NCBI RefSeq assembly: GCF_958295425.1
Contig: NC_081147.1
Span: forward strand, 6,221,290 to 6,285,289
Direction: 5' to 3'
DNA: 64,000 nt
Origin: Solea solea
Taxonomy: Eukaryota; Chordata; Actinopteri; Pleuronectiformes; Soleidae
Shown here: piece by piece, positions 1 to 10,207 of the stretch
Numbering within the stretch: the stretch's first letter is position 1
Layout of the letters: each line of letters opens with the position of its first letter
Program-made: the position numbers and the translations under genes
Notes under the pieces: generated by a model
Database searches by the model: none
The model's input: the letters and a program-made list of their open reading frames with translations, nothing else
What the model was told of the DNA's origin: nothing

Positions 1-48
1 TTTTGCCAAAGATGGACTGATCACAAACTCATCCAGTGAAAATTCCAT
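1..48 (-). CDS. Start of an LTR-retrotransposon gag ORF (runs off window edge)
   Basis: Sixteen open codons read on the minus strand from an ATG at 48-46 to the window edge, beginning MEFSLDEF. They lie downstream of a primer-binding site at 141-154, where a gag ORF belongs. The opening residues resemble gag starts of fish Ty3/gypsy elements as I remember them; that is recall, not a search. The rest of the protein is outside the window, so the family cannot be settled. The start was chosen because it is the first ATG after the leader and stays open to the edge. Confidence 0.55.
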   Translation of the reverse strand, partial: MEFSLDEFVISPSLAK

Positions 49-140
49 AATTCCCCCCACACACCAAAAAAAAAAACACCAACCAGAAGAACAAACACAT
101 ACTCACCGAATCTATTCGAAAAACAAGCGAGACAAGAAAA

Positions 141-154
141 CGGACGAGCCCCCA
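141..154 (-). other. Primer-binding site, tRNA-Pro type
   Basis: The minus strand reads TGGGGGCTCGTCCG, which matches the first 14 bases of the tRNA-Pro primer site known from many retroelements. It lies 4 nt after a plausible LTR end in ACA and about 90 nt before the gag start. Confidence 0.7.
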
Positions 155-158
155 ATCA

Positions 159-717
159 TGTTATGCCCCAGTCTAGGGGGCCTAGGACATAACGTGATAA
201 GGCCCCATCTTCCCCAAGTCCCAAGTGACCACAAACGAATTTTAGCTTTATATTCCAAAAAAAAGAATTATTTATTTACAAAAGTAGGGTAAATGACAAC
301 AAAATGGATGACTGAGGGCTAGGCTTCAGGGTGGACTAAGGCCAAAATAACAAACAAAAAAGGTCCTTGTCTAGAAAACAATAAACCTTACCTAAGCAAC
401 CTTAACCAAACCAAATGACAGGAAATTACCTCCCTAACTAATTAAACAGGAGAAAACGCTGTAACAAAACTGGCAGTCCACCCCTACCACTGACACAACA
501 ACTAAACTATACAAAAACACTAAACTACTACTGAAGTGTGGCCGGTTGGGAGAATCGGAGGATGAGGATGAGGAAGTGTGTGCTGCCATCTGCCATGCTG
601 CTCCTTTGCCTCTTGTCGTCCACCATATTGGCTCGTTTTGTATCAGGTGGTGATCGAGTACAGCCAATCGAGAGGCAGGGCCCAGATCCACTCCACCAAT
701 CCTGGCATGGCTAGGAC
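159..717 (-). mobile_element. Long terminal repeat of the element running off the left edge
   Basis: The 3' end (minus strand) is supported by the adjoining primer-binding site and by the terminal CATAACA. The 5' end is a guess at a TGTCCTAGCC start near 717. No second copy is in the window, so the length of about 560 bp is inferred. An imperfect palindrome at 160-194 (gttatg...cataac) lies at the 3' end. Long antisense ORFs here look like chance. Confidence 0.45.
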
Positions 718-854
718 ACACTGCAATTTTCCTAGGAGATTGATGACAGAAAAAACACAGGGCACACACACACAAAGCACACACAGCACTTCGACTGCAA
801 AATAACAACGACAGTCGTAACATTCACATTCCAGCACTCTTTTTTCACAGCCAT

Positions 855-1051
855 AGTCTAGACTTCTCGTGTTTTTGAACCTTGCCTGAATTTACGACCT
901 TGCCTTTTTGCCTGATGTTTTTTGTACCTCTGCCTGATCTTATTGACCTCCCGTGTACCGAACCTCTGCCTGGAATTAAACTCGTTTACTGACTGAATCG
1001 TGTCCAGAATCCTGCATTTGAGTCCATTCTGCTTTGCCATAGTTCATGACA
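855..1051 (+). mobile_element. 3' part of a second gypsy-type LTR
   Basis: A T-rich run with repeated cttgcct/ctgcctg words, an AATTAAA-like signal near 974 and the terminal ttcatgaca ending at 1051 has the look of the R-U5 end of fish gypsy LTRs. No internal region follows; RTE LINE sequence begins directly. It is probably a solo or truncated LTR. Confidence 0.45.
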
Positions 1052-1055
1052 GTCA

Positions 1056-1625
1056 GCAGTCCAGAGCAGTGGAGATTGTGGAAAAGCGGTGTAGAAACGT
1101 GTTCAAGCTGGTTGGAATGGGTGGAGAAAAGTGTCAGGGGTAATGTGTGATAAAAGAGTATCGGCCAGAATGAAAGGAAAGATATACAAGACAGTGGTGA
1201 GACCAGTGATGCTGTATGGTCTAGAGACAGTGGCACTGAGGAAAAGACAGGAACCAGAGCTGGAGGTAGCAGAGATGAAGATGTTGAGGTTCTCTTTGGG
1301 AATGACAAAGATGGATAGGATCAGGAATGAGTCAATCAGAGGAACAAGCACGTTAGATGTTTTGAAGATAAGGTCAGAGAGGCCAGAATGAGATGGTTTG
1401 GTCATGTACAGAGGAGGGATAGTGAGTATATTGGTAGAAGGATGCTGGGGTTGGAACTGCCAGGCAGGAGGTCTAGAGGAAGACCAAAGAGAAGGTTTAT
1501 GGATGTAGTGAAAGAGGACATGAAGTTAGTTGGTGTGAGAGAGGGGGATACAGAGAACAGGGTGAGATGGAGGAGGTTGATACGCTGTGGCGACCCCTGA
1601 AGGGAGCAGCCGAAAGGAAAAGAAG
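1056..1625 (+). mobile_element. RTE-clade LINE, 3' end of the reverse transcriptase ORF
   Basis: Two overlapping frames (about 1131-1391 and 1388-1600) carry the C-terminal part of an RTE-type non-LTR reverse transcriptase. Readable pieces are KGKIYKTVVRPVMLYGLET, then RWFGHVQRRD and GRRSRGRPKRRFMD, ending RCGDP followed by a stop and a short tail at 1583-1624 (ggcgacccctgaagggagca). This order and tail are characteristic of RTE elements common in fish. The copy is 5'-truncated at about 1056 and has one frameshift near 1390, so it is dead. The clade rests on remembered motifs. Confidence 0.8.
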
Positions 1626-1639
1626 TGTATACAATACAG

Positions 1640-1997
1640 TTAAGCATTCAAAATCACTGACGTCTGAAAATTCAGTGAGTGCTTTTTAGAGACCTCTTTA
1701 CATGTTGAGCTCAGTATGATGAGTGGCTATTTTTTTTCTTTTAAGAATATACAGGGTTCATAGTGAGAACTAAAGAGAGAGGAGACACATGCCATAGTTT
1801 TGTATTAAATGTATATCAGAACTGTTAATAAGAAATGAAGGAAACATTTATAATAGCCTATCTGTAATTCAAAAACCGACCATTCCTATATCACTTGATA
1901 GGAGGAAAAGATCACAGACATTTGAGACACAACTAATAAGACTTGTACAGTAATGCAACAACGATGGCAAATGTTTACTGTTTTGTTTACTTACCAC
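1640..1997. other. Unassigned AT-rich spacer
   Basis: I see no gene, repeat or regulatory element here. It separates the RTE tail from the 3' end of the SAM-type ORF and may include an intron of that gene, since a GTAAG donor on the minus strand lies at about 1993-1997. Confidence 0.5.
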
Positions 1998-3906
1998 ATA
2001 CAATAAGACAGGGTGTTAATGGCACATCCTTCATCTGAACTTCCTTGGCAAGGCTTCAACACAATGAAGCATATGTGCTTCATTCTCACCAAAGTGAGCC
2101 ATGCTAAAAAAACCAAAGTGAAGCTTGAGAAGAGCATTCAAGACTGGTTTGTGTTTTCGAGAATCAACAGTTTTCAGGAAGATTAAAAGGCGCTCTCCCT
2201 TTTTGTCCACATTCTCATGGAAGGACCCAGTCAGACTCACACCAGTCAGTGGCTGAAAATGTTCTGCCATGCCAGCTTGGGTAAACAAAAATGGCCATTC
2301 TCTGCATAGTGTTTCAATGCTTGTACCTTTGTTGATTTCTTTACGCTGGGTGTAAAAGGTGGACTTGATGTGTTCAATAACATCTTCTCTTTGGTAGTTA
2401 TTATTTCTTCATCCTCTCTTTTTTATCCAGCTGGCTCGCCGCTGTCTCAGAGAGTGGCAGATGTTTTGGCTCCCAGTTGACACAGCCGTATGTATCTTGA
2501 ACGCTTGCTTTTTGTTCAGCCGGTATCTCATCTGTGTCATCATCATCCGACGGTGCCTTACGTTTTGTTATCCTCGGTGTGTCAGGTCTTTTGACATTTT
2601 TGATCATTGACTGGAGCTGCTTAACTAATGAATGATATCCAAGCCCGATCACGTCACCATCGATCACATCCTCAAGGGACTTTGGATACTTGGCAACCAT
2701 CTTTTTTGCAATTTCTGTGGTGTTGCGTTTGGTGGGATTCTTGCATGTCTTCATCATTTCAGAGACCACAGTTCTTACCATTTCTCGTCTCACCCTGGAT
2801 TTCCACTGGACGCGGAACGGCCGCGGCGCGGTTCTGCTTCGTCCTCTCCCAAACGTCAATCCCCACCGGGCGCGTTACGGCAGCGGCGCGGAGCCTTGGG
2901 AGCCAGCGGTATTCACGGAAGATCGCGCGATAATCTCGAACGGAAGTGTTTTACTTTGATACTGTGTCGGATTTCCTGTCTTGTGCGATCTGCTTCGTTG
3001 AAATTTACGAGGTTCAGCAGCGGCAACGGAAAAAATAGAACTGATTCCTATCGATAGCGCTGCGGCGCGGCGAGCCGCTTCTGGGCCGCTGCTGATCCGC
3101 GCCGCAGCGCGGCCGGTGGGAATGCTCACATTGATTAGAATGGAAGCGATTTGCAACGGCTACCGTTCCGCGGCCGTTCCGCGTCCAGTGGAAATCCAGG
3201 GTTAGTCTTGGACTTGGCCTTTTCTGTCTTTCTAAAATTTGCACCAACTCTTCTGGAAGGTTGTGCCATGGTATCTTAAAATTTTCTACCCAGTTCTACC
3301 CAATAGCAGATGATGCTGGTGAGTGGTTGACCGAGGACGAAGGGGATGAGTAAAGGACAGATTCTGGCGAAGAACACATCATTGGAGTGGAAGTGGTTGA
3401 GACTGTAATGGCAAAAGAAAGTTTAGAAATCATTAAAATGTGAATGACATTTTACTGTGAAATAGGGTAGTGTAATTACTACTGAATAACAGTAATGTTG
3501 CACTTGCATGCTGAATCGGCACTGTGTGAATCATTGTTAACTGTGTTTACATAAACAAACATCATTTGGAATTTTGGAAACCGTTAAATTAGCATTTATA
3601 ATTAGACATGTAAAAGCATAGTATACACATGTAAAACGTAACCATCAACTTGAAGTTAAGAGGATATTAATGTACATGCATGCTTGTAGTTATCATTTCA
3701 ATATATTTACCATTTTGGGTCCAGGCAGCAACAAGTCTTCTGGCTTGTATGGGCTTTACTACTGGACTCAAGTCTGATTCTTTGATGTATGGCAAGTCAT
3801 CTGTGGTAAGCACACCTAGTGCCTCCAACGTGTTTTCCACCAGCTTGATGACATCATCAGGAAGATCAGGGAGCACTGCTTTAATCGCATCACGAATTGT
3901 CTTCAT
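1998..3906 (-). pseudogene. SAM-domain partner protein of a CMC-type transposon
   Basis: The ATG is at 3906. The first exon (3906 to about 3670) encodes a compact SAM-like domain: IRDAIKAVLPDLPDD, LEALGVLTTDDL, LVAAWTQ, then a GTAAAT donor. A second exon starts after an acceptor near 3404 with a Ser-rich linker, then NFKIPWHNLPEELVQIL. A basic/acidic region follows (MKTCKNPTKRNT, DGDVIGLGYHSLVKQL, TKRKAPSDDDD), and then REWPF, FTQAGMAEHF, GERLLIFLKTV to a donor near 1998. Fish genomes carry many such proteins, often named SAMD3-like; I infer an accessory transposon protein, not a host gene. A MITE splits the second exon at 2792-3202, and stops near 2400 and a frameshift near 2040 break it further. 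Confidence 0.6.
2792..3202. mobile_element. GC-rich 411-bp MITE with perfect 35-bp TIRs
   Basis: The left end at 2792 and the right end at 3202 are perfect inverted repeats of 35 bp, starting ACCCTGGATTTCCACTGG. The interior is strikingly GC-rich (many CGCGG words) against AT-rich surroundings. It sits inside the SAM-ORF exon, between codons for KRPSPR and RREMV. A possible imperfect target duplication is tcgtct (2785-2790) against tagtct (3203-3208), five of six bases. The superfamily is not clear; I recognise no transposase. Confidence 0.85.
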
Positions 3907-6036
3907 GATTTGAAAAACATGTTAGCGTCCAGTCTACTGACATCAAAGAAAACACTGTGCCTCAATGGGACGATCTGGTATCCATTTTTTGTATATGGAG
4001 ATTATGGCCACATGTCAATCAGTTTACTGATGTGTCTGCATTCCAATCTTTCTGTTTTGTTCTTTACAGCACACATGTGGTACTGTGAAAGAAATTCTCC
4101 ATCATACACTCTCATCAGAAAATTAAGTGAAGAGTCATCTTTCACAAAAATCAGGATAAGTTCTCCAAATTCCATTAATCATTAACTCATCATTTCCAGT
4201 TATTACAAATTGGCCCTTTCTGTAAGTTATCCCATTGTACATCAACAGACACCTTGGTATTAATTTCAGTGAAGCCAAAATGTATAATGGCACCTTTAAC
4301 TTCCTTGCTGTAAAGCTCAGAATAAAATGTTGAGCTATCCTTTATTTGCAAGGTTGGAGGGCATGCTGACCCAGCACAAAGAAAGGCCTGAAACATCTGA
4401 TGCCTCTCTGAAAGAGTCAAACACATATTTTTTTTTAATGTTTCAAATGCCTTGTGCATCTTTTGAAATAACTGTGTTTGCTCTCAAAACGCAGAGTCCA
4501 TAGCCTCACAAGTGGCCCAAATTTCAAGATCAGTCCAGGGTAGTGCCGCAGATAATGGTGTTTGGGTCTCAATTTAACATCTGGAAACATTGCCTTTCTG
4601 GTTTCCAAATACTCTTGGATGAGAGCATCCAGATAAGCAATCTGGGGCTTGGAAATTTTCTGAGAACAAATTAGGTCTACATTATCTTGTGGGTCTTGAA
4701 CTTTGTCTCCAATTACGAGAGGCAAAAGTCTTAAGAAGTTCCAGTTTTGTACAGCTTGTCCACTGAGTTTTGGAGTTTTGGGATTGACCTCACAAGGTTT
4801 GGAGAGTGCATCCGTTGCTTTATTTTTGAACTGCTTTATGTGCCTGTTCAAAATTGTGTTGGTCAACCATTTATTTTTTTTAAATAAAGTATTTGAGGAA
4901 AAGAGAAAGGACACTCTCAAAGATATTGTGGCCAAGACATGGGGGCAGGCCAGGGGAGCAAAAAGCTTTGTAAGGTGTTGAATACCGACATGAACTTTAT
5001 TCCTTGCACATCGAGTGTGTCATCAGTCTCCAGCTGTTCAATAGCAGATATATGTTTCAGGTGTCCGTTCTTGTCCACAAATGGCTGGATCAACACCCTG
5101 AAATTCAGTACGAGTAATCAGACAATATCTGCAGAAATATTCTGATGAACTGAAATTCTCTGTAAAACCTCCAATGCAGTGAGAGCCCAAGTTATCTCCA
5201 GCAATGCAGTATACACCTCCCTTTACCACAGATTTATCCACCATTGTTATTCCTTTCTCCTCCAATATTTTCAAATCAGCAAGAAAAAACCTTGGTGTGG
5301 CCAAAGTCCTTGAAATCCTTTTCTCTACACAACAAAACCAACTGCATATGATCAGTATTTGATCGGACATGGGGGTACACGTTGAGTAGAGAGAAATACA
5401 CAGCCAAAACTTTGTGCTTCTTTTTTGCAGAGCCCAGTGGATTCACAACCTCAAAGGCATCCTGGTATAAAACTAGCTTTAGACAACTTGGGTTTTCCTG
5501 AAAAAAATTGTTGGACATAAAGACCTTGCCATCACAACAATTACAGAGAACATCAGTTCTAGGAAGGTCATTATAATCAACTGATTGGAGGCCCTGCCTC
5601 CTATCAAAAACCAGACTCCAACATACTTTTTGAAGTATTCAGTACTGGAATATAATATACAAATCTCTTTATCCTGTTTTCATCTCTACCCAAAAACACC
5701 TTTTTAGGTTCAACATATTTGAAAATGTCTTTAAAGCACTGTGCTCTTGAATAAGCAGTTCTCATAGGCCCTGTTTGGCAAACAGAGAACCGGTCAGACT
5801 GAATTTCTGTGTCACAGATTTTGACAATGTCTTCCTCTGGAATAGCCATACCATGTAAAAGTGTGTTTTCTCAATTCAAAGTATATGTCTGACCCAACTC
5901 ATGAATGTTCTGCATCTCTTCAACAATATTTAGAATTGTAGATGCTGGAAGAAGATGCTGCCCTTGTAGTTTAATGTAAAACAGGCATACATTTCTAAGA
6001 TAGAGGTCACTAAAAACTTCTCCTGACTGTTTACAA

Positions 6037-6473
6037 ATCTCTCCATGGTCTGGCCCTCACCTACCTGTCTGATATTCTCCACCACCACATCCCTTCTAGA
6101 GCACTCCGGTCAGCTGACCAACTGTTGTTGGAAGTGCCCAGGACCAGGCTAAAAACCAGGGGGGACTGAGCCTTCGCTGTGGCAGCCCCCAGACTGTGGA
6201 ACTCCCTCCCCCTACACATCCGGGCGGCCCAGTTTTTAAATATTTTTAAATCCCAGTTAAAGACCCACCTTTTTTCCCTTGCCTTTGACTAGTGTCTTTT
6301 TAAATTGTCTAACTCAGTCTTTGTCTTTTAACCCTTTTCTTTTCTTTCTTTTCTTTTCTTTTTATGTCTTTTTGTATTTAGCACTTAGCACTTTCTACGA
6401 AGCACTTTGGTTGCGGCTCAGCCGTTTGTATATGTGCTATATAAATAAAATTTGACTTTGACTTTGAAAGTGT
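6037..6473 (+). mobile_element. L2-clade LINE 3' end
   Basis: Plus-strand codons read LHGLALTYLSDIL, LRSADQLLLEVPRTRLK, AVAAPRLWNSLPLHIR, FKSQLKTHLFSLAF, the familiar C-terminus of L2-type reverse transcriptase ORFs in fish. An A/T-rich 3'UTR follows, ending in a ttgactttgactttga microsatellite tail at 6460-6473. It is 5'-truncated and inserted in the CMC transposase between the finger domain and the core, in the opposite orientation. Confidence 0.8.
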
Positions 6474-6928
6474 ATCCGCTCGTTATGTCCTCATCACATG
6501 ACTGACTGGCAGCCTCAGTTATGCTATAACTTTCAGTGTGGCTCTGGGAATCTTCCATTGCACCACAAAACTCATTCACTGTAAGATGTTTTTGTTTCCT
6601 TGACATATGGGAGGATAGCGATGATTTAACTGTAAAAACACCTCTGCATCCACTAACTGGACAGCTCACTTGGCGTCCCTCAATTATGTGCTTCTTTATA
6701 TGACCAACCAGTTCATGTCCTCACATTTAAATTCACAAAATGAAACGGTGCATTTTAATGTTGCTACGGTTGTAACATGACAAAGCTTTGTGCTATAATG
6801 ATGGCGGTAGAAGTGAGCCTTTAACGCTGCATATCTACAAAACGTCCGCTTAAGACCTGCTGCAACACACTTGAAAATAAGTTGGGGCTTATTGTGATGA
6901 AGATTACAATGCAGAACAAATGCTTTAA

Positions 6929-7548
6929 AGGTGACATCGAATGCTTGTATCACACATATATGTTAGTTATGGAGGTCTACTTAGATTAACTTGTTTTCAT
7001 GGTTAAAAACCTCCCAGTCGCTGCAAACGAGCCGATCAAAATATCTCCTCACTGACGCTCTCGTCAGCCGCGCTGTTTCAGACCAAAATCACACCCCCAG
7101 AACGTGGACTGTGTTGTGATTGGCCAGCCAACGAGAGCTTTCCCATTGTCCCGTGATTGGCCAGGTACCTGGAAGTGACGCAATTGGTAGGCCAGCTCTC
7201 AGATACACAGCTCCCCCTCTGGCACGGTGGATGCTCTGCATCTAAGCAGCTACAACGAGAGTAGTTCTTCTTCTTCTGCGATTGAATGTACGCAACCGGA
7301 TGTGCCCGGACTAGTGCCCGCACCAGGAGGCACTACAGTGGTGAGAGGAGTGTTGAGGATTTCTGATGACATCATCAGCATAGGGAAGTGCCGATCCGCT
7401 TCACAGAGCCCAGGAAAACAATACAACACTATTTTCTCAGCAGTGGCTGAACTGTTTGTTCTGAAACTTTAGGGTTTCATAAACGAGGTAATGACGCAGA
7501 TACACACACAAACGCAGCGTTAATTGGAGCTTCCGGTCTATGTCGCCT
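6929..7548 (+). mobile_element. TTAA-target MITE, copy A (T2/Kolobok-like)
   Basis: It is flanked by TTAA at 6925-6928 and 7549-7552, with termini AGGTGACATCGA and (reverse complement) AGGCGACATAGA. The same 500-625 bp unit occurs at 10582-11082, 13936-14560 and 61086-61680. TTAAAGG termini are described for T2-type MITEs and Kolobok transposons; piggyBac also uses TTAA but has different ends. It carries an 81-codon ORF (7227-7472) starting MDALHLSSYN, and two inverted CCAAT (ATTGG) boxes near 7121 and 7156. It is inserted in the first zinc finger of the CMC protein. Confidence 0.85.
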
Positions 7549-7599
7549 TTAAGAGACTGAACGGATTGGCCACATATGTTACAAGAATACATCTTAAAT

Positions 7600-7856
7600 A
7601 ATCAGAAGCGGGGCATGGTGATGAAGTAAAAATGTGAGGCGGTGAAGATGGCAATATGGCGCAATGTTAAATAACACTGTACTGCTCCCCCTCCTCCAGC
7701 AGCGACAAAACCCCTTCGCCTCCACACTCCCAATATGATTAAGTTAGTGGTAACTGACTGCTGCTACAAGTTTGTGTATTTCATATATTCATGTAGGCAC
7801 GTGTTCCCAGGTAGAGCTACTCCAGAGGGGGAGCAGCCCCTCCCTCTGATGGGCAG
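7600..7856. other. 5' flank of the CMC element, no gene seen
   Basis: This is non-coding in all frames as far as I can tell. It contains a pyrimidine-rich stretch (7685-7720) and probably holds the untranslated 5' end of the CMC gene. A cagtg at 7854-7858 directly abuts the LTR start, so the CMC terminus could lie there, but I could not confirm it. Confidence 0.4.
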
Positions 7857-8296
7857 TGTGACGGCCCCTGCCTAGCCAAGCCTCAAGTGTGTTAATGCTG
7901 GTATGAGTCGTGTGTATTTTCCCCGCAGATCTATGGGTACCTAGGAGACTGTGGGTGTGGCAGCCAGCCGAATTTGGAGCACCTGTGCCTTGCTGCCACA
8001 GAGGATAAAAGGCCCTCCCCCAGTGCCTCTCTGGTTTCCACCAGCCAGCAGCTGCAGGCCTTTTCGTTTGTTTAATTCTGGTTCTGTTTGATTCTGGTTC
8101 TGTTTTCACTCCGCAACACCATTCACTTCATTATTCACGCACCAACACTTACATGGCTGATATCACTGACTGACACACTCCATATTTGCAAGTTATTGTT
8201 TAGTTGTCTATTTTTTTATAATAAATATTTTCACTTTCCTGCCATCCATTGCGTCTCTTCCCATATATGTCATGGCCTAGGAGCCGGGTTATGACA
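7857..8296 (+). mobile_element. 5' LTR of a Gmr1-like Ty3/gypsy element
   Basis: Starts TGTGACGGCC and ends TTATGACA (TG...CA), about 440 bp. It is followed after 3 nt by a tRNA-Pro-like primer site and then a long leader to gag at about 9044. A TATA-like ggataaaagg lies at 8003-8012 and an ataataaat signal near 8219-8227. No 3' LTR remains because the element is truncated at about 12220, so the 5' border is inferred from the TG and overall layout. Confidence 0.6.
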
Positions 8297-8299
8297 TAT

Positions 8300-8316
8300 T
8301 GTGCGCTCGTCCGGCC
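8300..8316 (+). other. Primer-binding site, tRNA-Pro type (variant)
   Basis: TGTGCGCTCGTCCGG matches 13 of 15 bases of the canonical tRNA-Pro site (TGGGGGCTCGTCCGG), 3 nt after the LTR end. A T-tract at 8319-8334 follows. Confidence 0.65.
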
Positions 8317-9043
8317 GTTTTTTTTTTTTTTTTTCCTTTTTCCGCATTTCTGGGTACGATTTGTGAGTTTGTAGTTTGTGCGCTCAGGGCCTTTGTTCCT
8401 TTGTTTACCGGTGCAGGTAAGCTATTGTCTGCTCGCGTGGGACTGTGTGTGGGTTTGAAGGGAAGGACGATTCGTCGGGGATGGCTTTGTAAGGTAAGTT
8501 GAATAACTTGTGTATGGCTTCAGTGGTGTGAAGCGTTTGTTGTGTTGTTTCTTACCTGATTTTGCAGAGATACTAGTTTGTTTGCTAGTTGTTTATGCTG
8601 GTAGCAGCAGGGCCTGATTATACTGTGTTGCCCGTGCTTAGTTGTGTGTGAACTGGCGAGGAGTTTTCCCTGGTAGGCTGTAGCGACGTTCTCCTTTGAG
8701 TTCATTGAGCTGGTTGGGGGATAGTGTTGTGGCGAACGTGGCTGAAGCTTTGCTTGGGAGAATGTCCGTTTCGGGAGAGTTGCTGGTCCGCTAGTCGCTC
8801 TCCTGATCCAGCGGACTTTAGTGCGTAAAAACCCACCATAAGTGGCCACATGAAGACTAGGGGGGAGCTTAGTTAACTGGACTTGTGGTTAGATAGCGGG
8901 GAAACTCCAAACCGGGTTGAGGATTATTTTTAGTGCGCATGGGTAAGCGCTGTGTCTGTTGGGTCCGGTTGTGTGCGTAAAATTTGATTTGCTCAGTTTC
9001 TCAACTTTGTACACATTGAAAATTAGACCTGGAGAGGCAGTGC

Positions 9044-9670
9044 TTGGCTTTGGTCAGAGATGGCATGTTGTCTGGTGAGGATCAGGGCAGACAGGTGGCC
9101 AGCTCTTCTGCTCATCGCTTTGATGTGAATAACTTACGCTTGTTACCTCAGTTTAATGAAAGGGATCCAGACACCTTTTTTTCATTGTTTGAACGTGTGG
9201 CTACAGCTAGAAACTGGCCTGATGCAGACTGCGTCCTCTCAGGGAAAGCGCAAGAGGCTTATTAATCCTTGAGTCTTGAGAATAGCGCTAGCTATTCTAA
9301 AATAAAATCTGCGGTGCTGAAGGCATATGAGCTCGTGCCCGAGGCATATTGCCAACGCTTTAGGTCCTGGGAGAGGAAAAACGGCCAAACATACGTACAG
9401 TTTGTTAGGGATCTGTCAACTCACTTTAAACGGTGGTTATCTGCGCTTGATGTCACTACGTTTCAGAATCTGTGTGATTTGATGATTCTGGAGCAGCTTA
9501 AGAATTCTCTTCCAGAGCGCATTGCGAAATATATCACAGAGCAGAAAGTCACTACCGCTGCTGCTACTGCAGTATCAGCAGATGAGTATACGTTGCTTCA
9601 CAAGAACAGCGCTCTGTGGGGCGTGATGTTTTTGGTGGGCGAGGAAATTATTTCTACACTAATTGGCTGA
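9044..9670 (+). pseudogene. gag capsid region of the Gmr1-like gypsy element
   Basis: This is two blocks in one reading frame, separated by an in-frame TAA near 9263. Motifs include FDVNNLRLLPQFNERDPDTF, then YSKIKSAVLKAYELVPE, YCQRFRSWE and LCDLMILEQLKNSLP. This matches the capsid type from which the vertebrate SCAN domain is thought to derive (Gmr1-like gypsy). It would assemble the particle core. The frame is lost before the zinc knuckle. The stop and frame loss make it a pseudogene. Confidence 0.65.
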
Positions 9671-10200
9671 GATGCAACGTTCAAAGAAAGTTGTTTTAAA
9701 ATCTGATTTTAAAGCAGGTGGCAATGCTGACAGTGGTAACATTTGTAATTATTGTCAAGAGAAAGGGCACTGGAAGGCAGATTGTCCTGTGCTTAAGGCT
9801 AAAACCAGGGGAATGAGAGCGAAGCCTGCTGCATTCGCTGCCCCAGTTAAAAGCTGCTGTGTTTCGGAGGTGCCGGTCTCTCATGCTTGTGAACCTGGTG
9901 TTTTGGCGGCTTATGCTCCTTTTATTCGGGACGGGTTTGTGTCACTTGTAGGAGGTGATGTTAAGGTCCCGATAAAAATCCTGAGGGATACGGGGGCTTA
10001 CGATTCCTACATTGTCGACTCTGTTTTGCCTTTGTCCGAAGAGACGGATATTGGTGGCTGTGTTCTCAGTCGTGGGATGGGGCTGAAAATTCTTCCTGTT
10101 CCTTTGCATGAGATGATTTTGAACTGTGAGCTGGTTAATGGTGAGGTGGCTGTTGGTGTGCGGCCAGCGTTGCCTATGGAGTTTGGACTGACACTCCTCC
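9663..10200 (+). pseudogene. Zinc knuckle and aspartic protease of the Gmr1-like element
   Basis: A CCHC knuckle (CNYCQEKGHWKADC, about 9746-9787) is followed by a retropepsin-like segment: FVSLVGGDVKVPIKILRDTG with the DTGA active-site motif near 9988, then DSVLPL and a hydrophobic C-terminal part. The order knuckle-protease is normal for gypsy pol. The frame is open from 9663 to 10283 but the tail past about 10200 does not look coding in this frame. Confidence 0.65.
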
Positions 10201-10207
10201 CTCACCT

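Larger units (their letters stand above)
3903..7600 (-). pseudogene. CMC (CACTA-like) transposase with N-terminal C2H2 zinc fingers
   Basis: Read from about 7600 down. First come four C2H2-type fingers; the first (CNICGQ...HCNLHH) is split by a MITE at 6929-7548 and the last is CPVSGCRGVFTV...H. Next are LFYIKLQGQHLLPAS (about 5950), RIKRFVYYIPVL, LVLYQDAFEVVNPLGSAKKK (about 5440), VYCIAGDNLGSHCIGGF...CRYC (about 5160), then KPKHHYLRHYP-like and FGPLVRLWTLRFESKHSYFK (about 4500), and the C-terminus to TGA at 3905-3903. The last blocks resemble the late transposase region of CACTA/EnSpm proteins, hence the CMC call. An L2 tail (6037-6473) interrupts it. A frameshift near 4440 and a stop near 3970 show it is inactive. 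Its TGA overlaps the ATG of the SAM ORF. Confidence 0.65.

Noticed and set aside
434..823. 129-codon minus-strand open frame rich in Ser, Cys and Val
   Set aside because: It lies within and beside an LTR, has no domain, and its composition follows ca/ac repeats of the DNA.
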